5,172 nt of DNA from Streptosporangiaceae bacterium (GCA_030042885.1 JASHYW010000700.1:1-5172); one strand, 5' to 3'; positions 1 through 4,856 are shown, counted from the first letter of the stretch. Translations and numbers: made by a program. Notes: generated by a model not told the origin, from the letters alone.

Positions 1-1745
1 TGAACGACGCGTACTTCGGCAGCCACGCCTACGGAGTCGAGGCCGCGGCCGAGACCTACTTCGGCACCACCGTCTCAAAACTGACCGTGCCCCAGGCCGC
101 CACCCTGGCCGGGATCGTGGAGAACCCGTCACAGTACGACCCGATCACGGATCCAGCGATCGCACTGCAGCGGCGCAACACCGTACTCGCCCGGATGGCG
201 CAGACCGGCAACGGGCTGACCGCGGCGCAGGCCGCCGCCGACGAGACCAAACCGCTCGGGCTGCACGTCTCGGTACCTGAGAGCGGCTGCGAGGCCAACT
301 CCGTCGGCTCGGCCGGCTTCTTCTGCGAGTACGTCGAAGAGGTATTCCTGCACGACCCGGCCTATGGCGCGACGCCCATGGACCGGGCCAAGCTGCTGTC
401 CACCGGCGGGCTGCAGATCTACACCACCCTTGACCCGCAGGACCAGGCGGCCGCGAACCAGGCGGTTAACTACGTGGAGCCTGCCCGCAGCAACTACTAC
501 AACCCGGGGCACAACGCGGACACCGAGGCCGTGATCCAGCCCGGCACCGGCCAGATCCGCGCCATCGCCGAGAACCGGCCATACGGCACCGGCAGCGGGC
601 AGACCGAGATCGACTACGCCGTGAACACGGCGTACGGCGGCAGCGCCGGAGTCCAGACGGGTTCCTCGTCGAAGCTGTTCACGCTGATCACCGCGCTGAA
701 TCAGGGCATTCCTTTCGGGTTCACCATGCACGTGCCGGGCAGCACGACGATCAACGGCTACACCAACTGCCAGGGCGGGCCCGCCGGTAACTACAACGGC
801 ATCCCCGGCGCGTACAACGTGACGAACGCGGAGGGTCCGCAGTCGGCGTCCACCCAGTCGCTGTACACCGGGACCACCCAGTCGGTCAACGTGTTCTACG
901 CCGAGCTGGAGAAGAAAGTCGGCTTGTGCAACGTGGTGCACACCGCGGTCAACCTGGGCATGACCCGAGCGGACGGCACGTCGCTGCTGAGCCCCGACGG
1001 GACACAGTTCTCCGCCGACAACATCCCCTCGTTCACCCTGGGCTCGGTCAACGTCTCGCCGCTGTCGATGGCGGCGGCCTATGCCACCGTCGCGGCCAGG
1101 GGCATCTACTGCTCGCCGATCGCCATCGACAAGATCGTCACGGCCAGCGGCGGCTCGCTCCCGGTCTCCTCAGCGAACTGCCACGTAGCGATCCCTTCCG
1201 ATGTGGCCGACGCCGTCAACTACATCCTGCAGGGCGTGCTGACCACCGGCACCGCGGCCAGCGTCGGCGGCCTGGCTGGCCGCGAGGCGGCCGGCAAGAC
1301 CGGCACATCCAACGTCCAGAACGGCTTCGGCACCCCGTACGCCGCCTTCGCGGGTTACACGCCCAGCCTCGTGGGCTACGTCTCGGTGTTCAATCCGATC
1401 TCCCCGACGGTCAACGACCTCATGGGCGGCTCGGCCAGCTGCTACCAACTGGAGTTCGGCGGCCTGGCCTGCCCCGGCGAGATGTTCGGGACGAACGCGC
1501 CCGCGTCAACCTGGCACATGACGTTCGACCACGCCAACCTGGGGCCGGTCACCTACTTCGTGCCCGTTCCGGCTGATAGCCCGTTCAACAGCCTCGGCAA
1601 CGGCCAGGTCGTCCAGCAGCCGAAGAAGCACGGACGCGGCGGCGGAAATGGCGGCGGGAACGGCGGAGGGAACGGCGGAGGCAACGGCGGAGGCAACGGC
1701 GGCGGGAACGGCGGAGGCGGGAACGGCCCTCCGGGCGGCTTCTGA
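1..1745 (+). CDS. Class A penicillin-binding protein (PBP1A/PonA2-like), 5'-truncated by window edge
   Basis: This is a bifunctional peptidoglycan synthase: an N-terminal GT51 glycosyltransferase polymerises lipid II and a C-terminal transpeptidase cross-links stem peptides outside the membrane. The frame is open from base 3 and gives 580 visible residues, so the start, membrane anchor and most of GT51 lie outside the window. The first residues (AYFGSHAYGVEAAAETYFG) are the last conserved GT51 block, followed by LAGIVENPSQYDP, typical of the domain end. The transpeptidase has the SxxK motif as SSSK (catalytic Ser codon 663-665), the SxN motif as SVN (882-890) and KTG as KTGTS (1296-1310). The C-terminus is a Gly/Asn tail, not a PASTA domain. 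The downstream yqeY gene is convergent, with a 17-bp gap. Family membership is very secure. A PonA2-type assignment is an inference from the nearby metallophosphoesterase, as in M. tuberculosis Rv3682-Rv3683. Confidence 0.95.
   Translation, partial: NDAYFGSHAYGVEAAAETYFGTTVSKLTVPQAATLAGIVENPSQYDPITDPAIALQRRNTVLARMAQTGNGLTAAQAAADETKPLGLHVSVPESGCEANSVGSAGFFCEYVEEVFLHDPAYGATPMDRAKLLSTGGLQIYTTLDPQDQAAANQAVNYVEPARSNYYNPGHNADTEAVIQPGTGQIRAIAENRPYGTGSGQTEIDYAVNTAYGGSAGVQTGSSSKLFTLITALNQGIPFGFTMHVPGSTTINGYTNCQGGPAGNYNGIPGAYNVTNAEGPQSASTQSLYTGTTQSVNVFYAELEKKVGLCNVVHTAVNLGMTRADGTSLLSPDGTQFSADNIPSFTLGSVNVSPLSMAAAYATVAARGIYCSPIAIDKIVTASGGSLPVSSANCHVAIPSDVADAVNYILQGVLTTGTAASVGGLAGREAAGKTGTSNVQNGFGTPYAAFAGYTPSLVGYVSVFNPISPTVNDLMGGSASCYQLEFGGLACPGEMFGTNAPASTWHMTFDHANLGPVTYFVPVPADSPFNSLGNGQVVQQPKKHGRGGGNGGGNGGGNGGGNGGGNGGGNGGGGNGPPGGF
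1638..1724 (+). repeat. 12-bp tandem repeat encoding a (GGGN)n tail of the PBP
   Basis: Seven consecutive units, consensus ggcggaggcaac with third-position variants, encode six GGGN units and a last GGGGN, after a basic PKKHGRG stretch and before the end GPPGGF. Unit length is exactly four codons, so copy-number changes would keep the frame. Low-complexity tails are common on actinobacterial class A PBPs; their role is unknown to me. Confidence 0.9.
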
Positions 1746-1762
1746 ACAGCGCCGCGGTGCCG

Positions 1763-2218
1763 CTAGGCCGAAAGGCGGCGGCGGACCTCGGCCGCGACAC
1801 GAGCACCGTCCGCGCGGCCGGCGATTCTCGGGGTCACCGTCTTCATGACCAGGCCCATGCTCGCCATGCCGCTGGCTCCGGTCTCGGCGATCGCCGCGGC
1901 CACCAGGGCGGCGAGTTCGTCGTCGCTGAGCTGGGCAGGAAGATAGCCAGCCAGGACATCACCCTCCGCGCGCTCCGCCGCGGCCCGGTCGTCGCGTCCG
2001 GCGGCGCTGAACGCCTCCGCCGCTTCCTTCCGCTTTCGCGCCTCGCGGGTGAGCACCCTGACGATCTCGTCGTCGGTGAGATCACGAGCGGTGGCCCCGG
2101 CGACCTCTTCATTCGTGATGGAGGTGAGCGCCATCCGCAGTGTCCGCATTCGCACCTGGTCACGGGCCCGCATCGCGGCGTTCAGATCCGCGCGCAGCCG
2201 GTCCTTGAGTTCAGCCAC
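1763..2218 (-). CDS. yqeY: YqeY/GatB-YqeY family protein (151 aa)
   Basis: This is a small cytoplasmic helical protein of the YqeY family, related to the tail domain of GatB of the Asp/Glu-tRNA amidotransferase. Its own function is not firmly known. The family pattern is complete: KDRLRADLNAAMRARD near residues 5-20 followed by the TLRM helix (26-29), the charged ARKRKEAAEAF helix (60-70), YLPAQLSDDEL (92-101), and the C-terminal MGLVMKTVTPRIAGRADGAR (121-140). The length fits the usual ~150 aa. I chose the GTG at 2218 because homology starts exactly there; the frame stays open further upstream (to an ATG at 2344) but that extension is unlike the family. AGGA lies 8 nt before the GTG, and the same bases can be read as TAGGAT, a -10 box placed for a leaderless message. 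It is convergent with the PBP gene and divergent from the metallophosphoesterase gene. Confidence 0.9.
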   Translation of the reverse strand: MAELKDRLRADLNAAMRARDQVRMRTLRMALTSITNEEVAGATARDLTDDEIVRVLTREARKRKEAAEAFSAAGRDDRAAAERAEGDVLAGYLPAQLSDDELAALVAAAIAETGASGMASMGLVMKTVTPRIAGRADGARVAAEVRRRLSA

Positions 2219-2291
2219 GACGTCAATCCTAGGAACCGGACCGGAATCGCCCCCGGCCGGTGCACGGCTGCGGTCATGGCACCATGAATGA
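2219..2291. promoter_or_regulatory. Divergent intergenic region (yqeY / metallophosphoesterase)
   Basis: This 73-bp gap must hold both divergent promoters or their equivalents. On the minus strand TAGGAT (2232-2227) is a TAnnnT-type -10 hexamer 7 nt before the yqeY GTG, without a recognisable -35. On the plus strand I see neither a convincing -10 nor a Shine-Dalgarno for the metallophosphoesterase. Short palindromes GACGTC (2219-2224) and CCTAGG (2228-2233) are present but are too short to call operators. Confidence 0.4.
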
Positions 2292-3197
2292 GTGCGACTG
2301 AGAACGCTTATCCCGGTCACCGCAGCTGTCGGCGCCGCTGCCATCGGCTACGCCATGGTGGTCGAGCGGAACTGGTTCGTCTTGCGCAGGTTCGAGATCC
2401 CCGTGCTGCCGCCGGGCACCGGTCCGCTGCGCGTGCTGCACATCTCCGACGCACACCTCACTCCAGGCCGGAAGCGGCTCATGTCCTGGATCCGCTCGCT
2501 CGATGGCCTCGACCCGCATCTGGTCGTCAATACCGGAGACTCCATCGCCCACCGCGAATCTGTCCAGCTCTTCCTCGACTCACTCGGGCCGCTGCTCGGC
2601 CGGCCCGGCGCCTTCGTGCTGGGCTCCAACGACCTTTACGCACCACGGCCCGGTAATCCGGCGATGTATCTGCGGGGGACGAGTTCCCGCAAGCAGAGAA
2701 AGACGGTGCCGGACCTGCCGTGGGAGAAGCTCCGCGACGGCCTGGCCGCGGCCGGCTGGCTGGATCTGAACAACAAGCGGGGCCAGCTGGCCACGGGCGG
2801 GCTGGACATCGCCCTGGCCGGCGTGCACGACTCGCACATCAACCGAGACCGCTACGCCGAGGTGGCGGGCCGCGCCGACCCGGGCGCCGACCTTCGCCTC
2901 GGCATCATGCACTCCCCCGAGCCACGGCTGCTCGACCGGTTCGCCCACGACGGCTACGACCTCCTGCTGGCCGGGCACACCCACGGCGGCCAGCTGTGCC
3001 TGCCGTGGTACGGGACGCTGGTGACCAACTGCGGGCTGGAGCGGCAGCGGGCCCGCGGACTGCACCGGCATCCCGTCGGCGGGCAGGCCTGGCTGCATGT
3101 ATCCGCCGGGCTCGGCACATCGCCGTGGGCGCCAGCCAGGTTCGCGTGCCGCCCGGAAGCCAGCCTGCTCACCCTGGTGCCGCGCGATTCCAGCTGA
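2292..3197 (+). CDS. Membrane-anchored metallophosphoesterase (calcineurin-like, YkuE-like), 301 aa
   Basis: This is a dinuclear-metal phosphoesterase; the substrate is unknown. Residues 5-25 form a hydrophobic segment that should act as an uncleaved N-terminal membrane anchor. The calcineurin-like core follows: DAH (D53, H55), GD (D83), GSND (N113, the form of block III I associate with actinobacterial members), a histidine in IMHSPEP (H207), and GHTHGGQ (H229, H231). All metal-ligand positions are present, so an active enzyme is expected. The C-terminus (HVSAGLGTSPWAPARFACRPEASLLTL) also matches the family. The start is GTG at 2292: an in-frame TGA lies directly before it, and the next in-frame ATG (2355) would cut off the anchor. 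There is no clear Shine-Dalgarno. Pairing with a PonA2-type PBP is conserved in mycobacteria, which suggests, but does not show, an envelope role. Confidence 0.93.
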   Translation: MRLRTLIPVTAAVGAAAIGYAMVVERNWFVLRRFEIPVLPPGTGPLRVLHISDAHLTPGRKRLMSWIRSLDGLDPHLVVNTGDSIAHRESVQLFLDSLGPLLGRPGAFVLGSNDLYAPRPGNPAMYLRGTSSRKQRKTVPDLPWEKLRDGLAAAGWLDLNNKRGQLATGGLDIALAGVHDSHINRDRYAEVAGRADPGADLRLGIMHSPEPRLLDRFAHDGYDLLLAGHTHGGQLCLPWYGTLVTNCGLERQRARGLHRHPVGGQAWLHVSAGLGTSPWAPARFACRPEASLLTLVPRDSS

Positions 3198-3209
3198 GAC
3201 GGCCCCGGT

Positions 3210-3254
3210 GTGCCAGGCCGGGCTGGCGCCGATCCCCGCCGTGTCCGAGCGGGG
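3210..3254 (+). terminator. Two tandem GC hairpins after the metallophosphoesterase gene
   Basis: The first stem pairs GTGCCAG (3210-3216) with CTGGCGC (3223-3229), with one T-G pair and a 6-nt loop. The second pairs CCCCGC (3234-3239) with GCGGGG (3249-3254). Neither has a T-run, which is common for high-GC terminators but makes the call weak. They start 13 nt after the stop codon and precede the tRNA promoter region. Confidence 0.4.
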
Positions 3255-3266
3255 CCAGCTTTCCGC

Positions 3267-3272
3267 TAGACT
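3267..3272 (+). promoter_or_regulatory. Putative -10 box (TAGACT) of the tRNA-Pro gene
   Basis: TAGACT fits the actinobacterial TAnnnT -10 consensus and lies 40 nt upstream of the tRNA 5' end, giving a leader of about 30 nt. No good -35 hexamer is visible at 17-18 bp; GTGTCC at 3241-3246 is the closest but is spaced at 20 bp. Confidence 0.45.
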
Positions 3273-3311
3273 GTCCAGGGTTCGCGCGGCGCCGAGGTTC
3301 GGCGCAGGCAG

Positions 3312-3388
3312 CGGGGTGTAGCGCAGCTTGGCAGCGCGCTTCGTTCGGGACGAAGAGGCCGCCGGTTCAAATCCGGCCACCCCGACCA
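3312..3388 (+). tRNA. tRNA-Pro (anticodon CGG), CCA encoded
   Basis: It folds as a complete cloverleaf: acceptor CGGGGTG/CACCCCG with 7 perfect pairs, D stem GCGC/GCGC, anticodon stem CTTCG/CGAAG with loop TTCGGGA (anticodon CGG, reading CCG, with G37 as usual for tRNA-Pro), a 5-nt variable loop, T stem GCCGG/CCGGC with loop TTCAAAT, and discriminator A. The gene body is 74 nt (3312-3385) and CCA follows at 3386-3388. Its part from the anticodon loop to the T loop is duplicated at 4305-4334, so this gene looks like the intact end of an integration site. Confidence 0.97.
3344..3373 (+). repeat. Direct repeat copy 1 (att-like core inside tRNA-Pro)
   Basis: This 30-bp segment, from the anticodon loop (TTCGGGA) through the variable loop and T-stem/T-loop to TTCAAATC, is identical to 4305-4334. 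Weaker similarity goes on downstream (3374-3387 against 4335-4348: one substitution, one inserted and one lost base). The 7-bp anticodon loop at one end is the usual strand-exchange region of tyrosine integrases that use tRNA genes. This is the tRNA-side att site. Confidence 0.85.
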
Positions 3389-3415
3389 GCTCAGAGGGCA
3401 TATGAGTCCCGTCCA

Positions 3416-3432
3416 GCCAGCTCGTAGCTGGT
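3416..3432 (+). other. Short perfect hairpin downstream of tRNA-Pro
   Basis: CCAGCT (3417-3422) pairs with AGCTGG (3426-3431) over a 3-nt loop, with a further G-T pair outside. It starts 28 nt after the CCA end, so it could help end tRNA transcription, or it could belong to the arm of the att site. There is no T-run. Confidence 0.3.
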
Positions 3433-3467
3433 GATGAGTGCCGCGCGGGAACTCCCATCCACGGCTT

Positions 3468-3641
3468 GCCGCCCAATATGGCGAGGAAAGCGAAGAGGAC
3501 GACGGGGAACCACACGCCGATCCGTCCGAGGCTGATTCCAGCCGTAGCTATCGTGCTACCGCGCTCGCCGCGCTTGTAGGCGTCGCCGATCGATGCAATA
3601 CCGAGAATCACAGCCAAGACACTGCAGATAGACCCCGTCAT
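3468..3641 (-). pseudogene. DUF4190-like small membrane protein fragment, apparently decayed
   Basis: Reading from ATG 3641, about 58 residues resemble the second half of a DUF4190 domain: SVLAVILGIASIGDAYKRGE, then [16 protein letters not shown], then a hydrophobic stretch [14 protein letters not shown]. The first transmembrane half that normally precedes 'GSILAVI' is missing in this frame and a TGA stands at 3659-3657. A peptide in another upstream frame (SLIRILGY) vaguely resembles the lost part, which would fit a frameshift. No Shine-Dalgarno precedes the ATG. After the domain the frame has no natural end; it runs on antisense through the tRNA gene into the metallophosphoesterase gene. 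Third codon positions are less GC-rich than in the core genes. The gap to the microprotein gene upstream on the same strand is 74 bp, so they may once have been co-transcribed. A diverged functional gene is possible. Confidence 0.5.
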
Positions 3642-3715
3642 AACCCAGGATGCGTATCAGCGATCGGGAAGATGGCACCGAGCTGGACCTTCCGGCCGCC
3701 AGCTGGTGTTAGCGG

Positions 3716-3943
3716 TCAACTGGCGGAGCGGGGTCCGGCGCCAGGGACGTAGTCGGCCGCCTCCAACCTGGTGTAGCCGCCGCACCGGCAGCGCCGCCAC
3801 CAGCGGCCCCGGACAGAGCAGGACCCCGAGTGCAGGTGCGAATCGGCACGGTGCCCGCAGCGCGCGCAGGGCACGGCCTCCGGCTGGCTGGCATCGGGAC
3901 GGGGCCCCGGCGGCCAGCCGAGCCCATATCCACTACTAGACAT
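3716..3943 (-). CDS. Small Cys/His-rich zinc-ribbon-like protein (75 aa), uncharacterised
   Basis: A short, probably cytoplasmic protein. I recognise no named family, but the pattern C26-x2-C29-G-H31, H36-x-H38, C42, then C52-x-C54-GGY resembles small actinomycete proteins built on a CxxCGH...C...CxC core, which suggests one zinc site. The first 25 residues are Gly/Pro-rich and likely disordered; the end (AADYVPGAGPRSAS) is polar. ATG 3943 is chosen because GAGG lies 5 nt upstream, and the Cys core starts soon after. The frame stays open to an ATG at 4150, but that extension has no family-like content. It is the only intact-looking gene between the two tRNA-Pro repeats and may be cargo of the element. 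DNA or RNA binding, or a regulatory partner role, would be guesses. Confidence 0.65.
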   Translation of the reverse strand: MSSSGYGLGWPPGPRPDASQPEAVPCARCGHRADSHLHSGSCSVRGRWWRRCRCGGYTRLEAADYVPGAGPRSAS

Positions 3944-4304
3944 GGCTACCTCATCGTGGTCACGGGCTCTCACGTGGGGAACCGCCAACTGCCTTGAGGG
4001 CATTCGCCCCCTGGTCACACGATCGATCCCCGACGCCGAGCTGGGCAGGGGCATTGGTCCCTTGCCGACCCGCGAATGACACGAGTGCATGTCCCGACGG
4101 TCCTGTCCGACTGCCTGGCGTGCCCGCATGGAGACCCGCACACCGTCCATGGCTGAACCTGGGCGAGTGACCGGCTAGCGAGCGACTGAGTGACCAAGTG
4201 AGTGACAATCGCCACCGAAAGCGGTGGACGCCAGCGGACATCCACGGACGATCTGTCGCAGACCAGGCGTGCTGCGGCACTGGCAGTCCCCGCCAGTACC
4301 TGGC
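3944..4304. other. Non-coding structured arm between the microprotein gene and the distal att repeat
   Basis: There is no supported gene in these 361 bp. Open frames exist on both strands but lack ribosome binding sites and family-like content. The segment holds three good hairpins: GGCAGGGG/CCCTTGCC-type at 4044-4066 (8 pairs with one G-T, 7-nt loop), CCACCG/CGGTGG at 4212-4227 (AAAG loop), and ACTGGC/GCCAGT at 4279-4297, the last nested inside CCAGG (4263-4267)/CCTGG (4299-4303). The promoter of the microprotein gene should also lie at its left end, but no clear -10/-35 pair is visible. Confidence 0.45.
4165..4206 (+). repeat. Short direct repeats GAGTGAC (three exact, one variant)
   Basis: GAGTGAC occurs at 4165, 4188 and 4200, with the variant GAGCGAC at 4180; two copies are followed by C. 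Spacing is irregular (15, 8, 12 bp). They lie 100-140 bp inside the distal att repeat, a distance typical for integrase arm or excisionase sites, but they could be chance repeats. Confidence 0.4.
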
Positions 4305-4334
4305 TTCGGGACGAAGAGGCCGCCGGTTCAAATC
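4305..4334 (+). repeat. Direct repeat copy 2 (displaced tRNA-Pro 3' fragment, distal att-like site)
   Basis: It is a perfect 30-bp copy of 3344-3373. No D arm or 5' acceptor strand precedes it, and the T stem is broken right after the repeat (CAAGGC in place of CCGGCC), so it cannot be a tRNA gene. Just upstream it reads GCTTCG against GCTTCGTTCG in the tRNA, as if one TTCG unit were lost. Decay outside the core, but none inside, suggests an older insertion or a core limited to 30 bp. Confidence 0.85.
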
Positions 4335-4378
4335 AAGGCCACCCGACCTAATTCACGGGCAGTGCCGCCTCGCCCGGC

Positions 4379-4394
4379 GTGGTGACTTCACCGG
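4379..4394 (-). terminator. Weak inverted repeat after the 135-aa gene
   Basis: GGTGACTTCACC (4381-4392) is a perfect inverted repeat lying 12 nt past the stop of the minus-strand gene. The loop must open to about 4 nt, leaving a 4-bp stem, and there is no T-run. It could be a weak terminator and is a low-certainty call. Confidence 0.2.
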
Positions 4395-4403
4395 CGGAGC
4401 TGC

Positions 4404-4811
4404 CTACTTCCACTCGTAGGTCTTAACCGCGACCTTGCCGTTTTCGTCTATGTCGAACTCATATACCGCGACGATGCCGTCAAGCCGCGCCAGCTTCTTC
4501 GAAGTGGTCTGGGGGAAGATGGCCCCGCGCCAGGACATCGCCATGCCGGGACCGGTGGACCGGCCAACGCCCTGACCCCGTGCGGTCTCTATCTCGCCGT
4601 CGTCGGTCGTGACGACCGCCTGGCTCTCGCCGAAGAAGGTCCCGTCCGGCCGGGCCACCGATACGGTGGTGCCGATGTCGGTCACGTGGAAGCCAATCAG
4701 GGTCCCGCTCACCTGGTACGACACCTCGATCTTCGGGCCAGCGCCCTCGTGAGGCAACACGCGCACTCCCGTGATCTGGCCCGTCTCGTCGCCGAGCTGT
4801 TCACCAAGCAT
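4404..4811 (-). CDS. Conserved uncharacterised protein, 135 aa, beta-rich
   Basis: I recognise the sequence type as a conserved bacterial hypothetical family but know no function. Typical features are the start MLGEQLGDETGQITG, then VLPHEGAGPKIEVSYQVSGT (residues 19-38), VTDIGTTVSVARPDGTFFGE (43-62), a DDGEIETARGQGVGRSTGPG core (70-89), SWRGAIFPQTTSKKLARLDG (93-112) and the end KTYEWK. Alternating polar and hydrophobic residues with many glycines suggest a small beta barrel or sandwich. There is no signal peptide and no membrane segment, so it is probably cytoplasmic. ATG 4811 is chosen because GGAGGT lies 6 nt upstream and the family start is at this Met; the 36-residue extension back to ATG 4919 is unlike the family. 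It lies just outside the distal att repeat, so it belongs to the flanking chromosome. An inverted repeat lies directly upstream of its ribosome binding site. Confidence 0.88.
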   Translation of the reverse strand: MLGEQLGDETGQITGVRVLPHEGAGPKIEVSYQVSGTLIGFHVTDIGTTVSVARPDGTFFGESQAVVTTDDGEIETARGQGVGRSTGPGMAMSWRGAIFPQTTSKKLARLDGIVAVYEFDIDENGKVAVKTYEWK

Positions 4812-4817
4812 GTTGCG

Positions 4818-4823
4818 ACCTCC
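4818..4823 (-). promoter_or_regulatory. Strong ribosome binding site (GGAGGT) that fixes the start at 4811
   Basis: GGAGGT on the minus strand is a near-perfect Shine-Dalgarno at a 6-nt spacing from ATG 4811. It is the strongest one in the window and decides against the longer reading from ATG 4919. Confidence 0.85.
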
Positions 4824-4826
4824 TTG

Positions 4827-4856
4827 TACGCTGACCGCTCGCGAACTTTCAGCGTA
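4827..4856. promoter_or_regulatory. Perfect inverted repeat TACGCTGA-N14-TCAGCGTA, candidate operator or leader hairpin
   Basis: The 8-bp arms (4827-4834 and 4849-4856) are perfectly complementary and lie 16-45 nt upstream of ATG 4811, three bases from the ribosome binding site. As DNA it could be a dimeric repressor site; as RNA it would be a stem-loop close to the Shine-Dalgarno. No clear promoter hexamers surround it, so which of these applies is open. Confidence 0.5.

Larger units (their letters stand above)
3374..4334. mobile_element. Miniature or remnant integrative element bounded by tRNA-Pro att repeats
   Basis: About 960 bp lie between an intact tRNA-Pro gene and a displaced 30-bp copy of its 3' half. 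Elements that integrate into tRNA 3' ends carry a copy of that end in attP and so leave exactly this arrangement; pSAM2 of Streptomyces is a known tRNA-Pro user. Seen inside are a zinc-ribbon-like microprotein gene, a decayed DUF4190-like fragment and a structured non-coding arm. There is no integrase, excisionase or replication gene, so the element is either a deletion remnant or non-autonomous. The repeat is directly visible; the mobile-element reading is inference. Confidence 0.6.

Noticed and set aside
926..1576. Plus-strand frame inside the PBP gene, rich in Arg, Gly and Pro
   Set aside because: It is a frame shadow of a high-GC gene with no motifs.
1746..1790. Possible bidirectional terminator between the convergent PBP and yqeY genes
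   Set aside because: GC-rich complementary bits exist, but none forms a compact stem with a short loop, and there is no T-run on either strand.
2219..2344. 42-residue N-terminal extension of the yqeY gene from an ATG at 2344
   Set aside because: It would overlap the divergent phosphoesterase start and is unlike any YqeY protein; homology begins at the GTG at 2218.
2580..3467. Long minus-strand open frame antisense to the metallophosphoesterase and tRNA-Pro genes
   Set aside because: Its content is the antisense of a clear enzyme gene plus the typical false peptide from antisense tRNA-Pro. Only the first ~58 codons (3641-3468) have family-like content.
4304..4316. CTTCG-GGA-CGAAG hairpin at the distal repeat, as part of a second tRNA
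   Set aside because: The anticodon stem re-forms only because a TTCG unit is missing; there is no D arm, no acceptor 5' strand and the T stem is broken, so it is not a tRNA gene.
3960..4331. Minus-strand 123-codon frame between the microprotein gene and the distal repeat
   Set aside because: It starts within the antisense of the tRNA fragment, has no ribosome binding site and shows no family-like pattern.
4198..4419. Plus-strand frame across the distal att repeat beginning MSDNRHRKRWTPADIHG
   Set aside because: The start looks mildly gene-like, but it has no Shine-Dalgarno, runs through the tRNA fragment and overlaps the end of the minus-strand gene.
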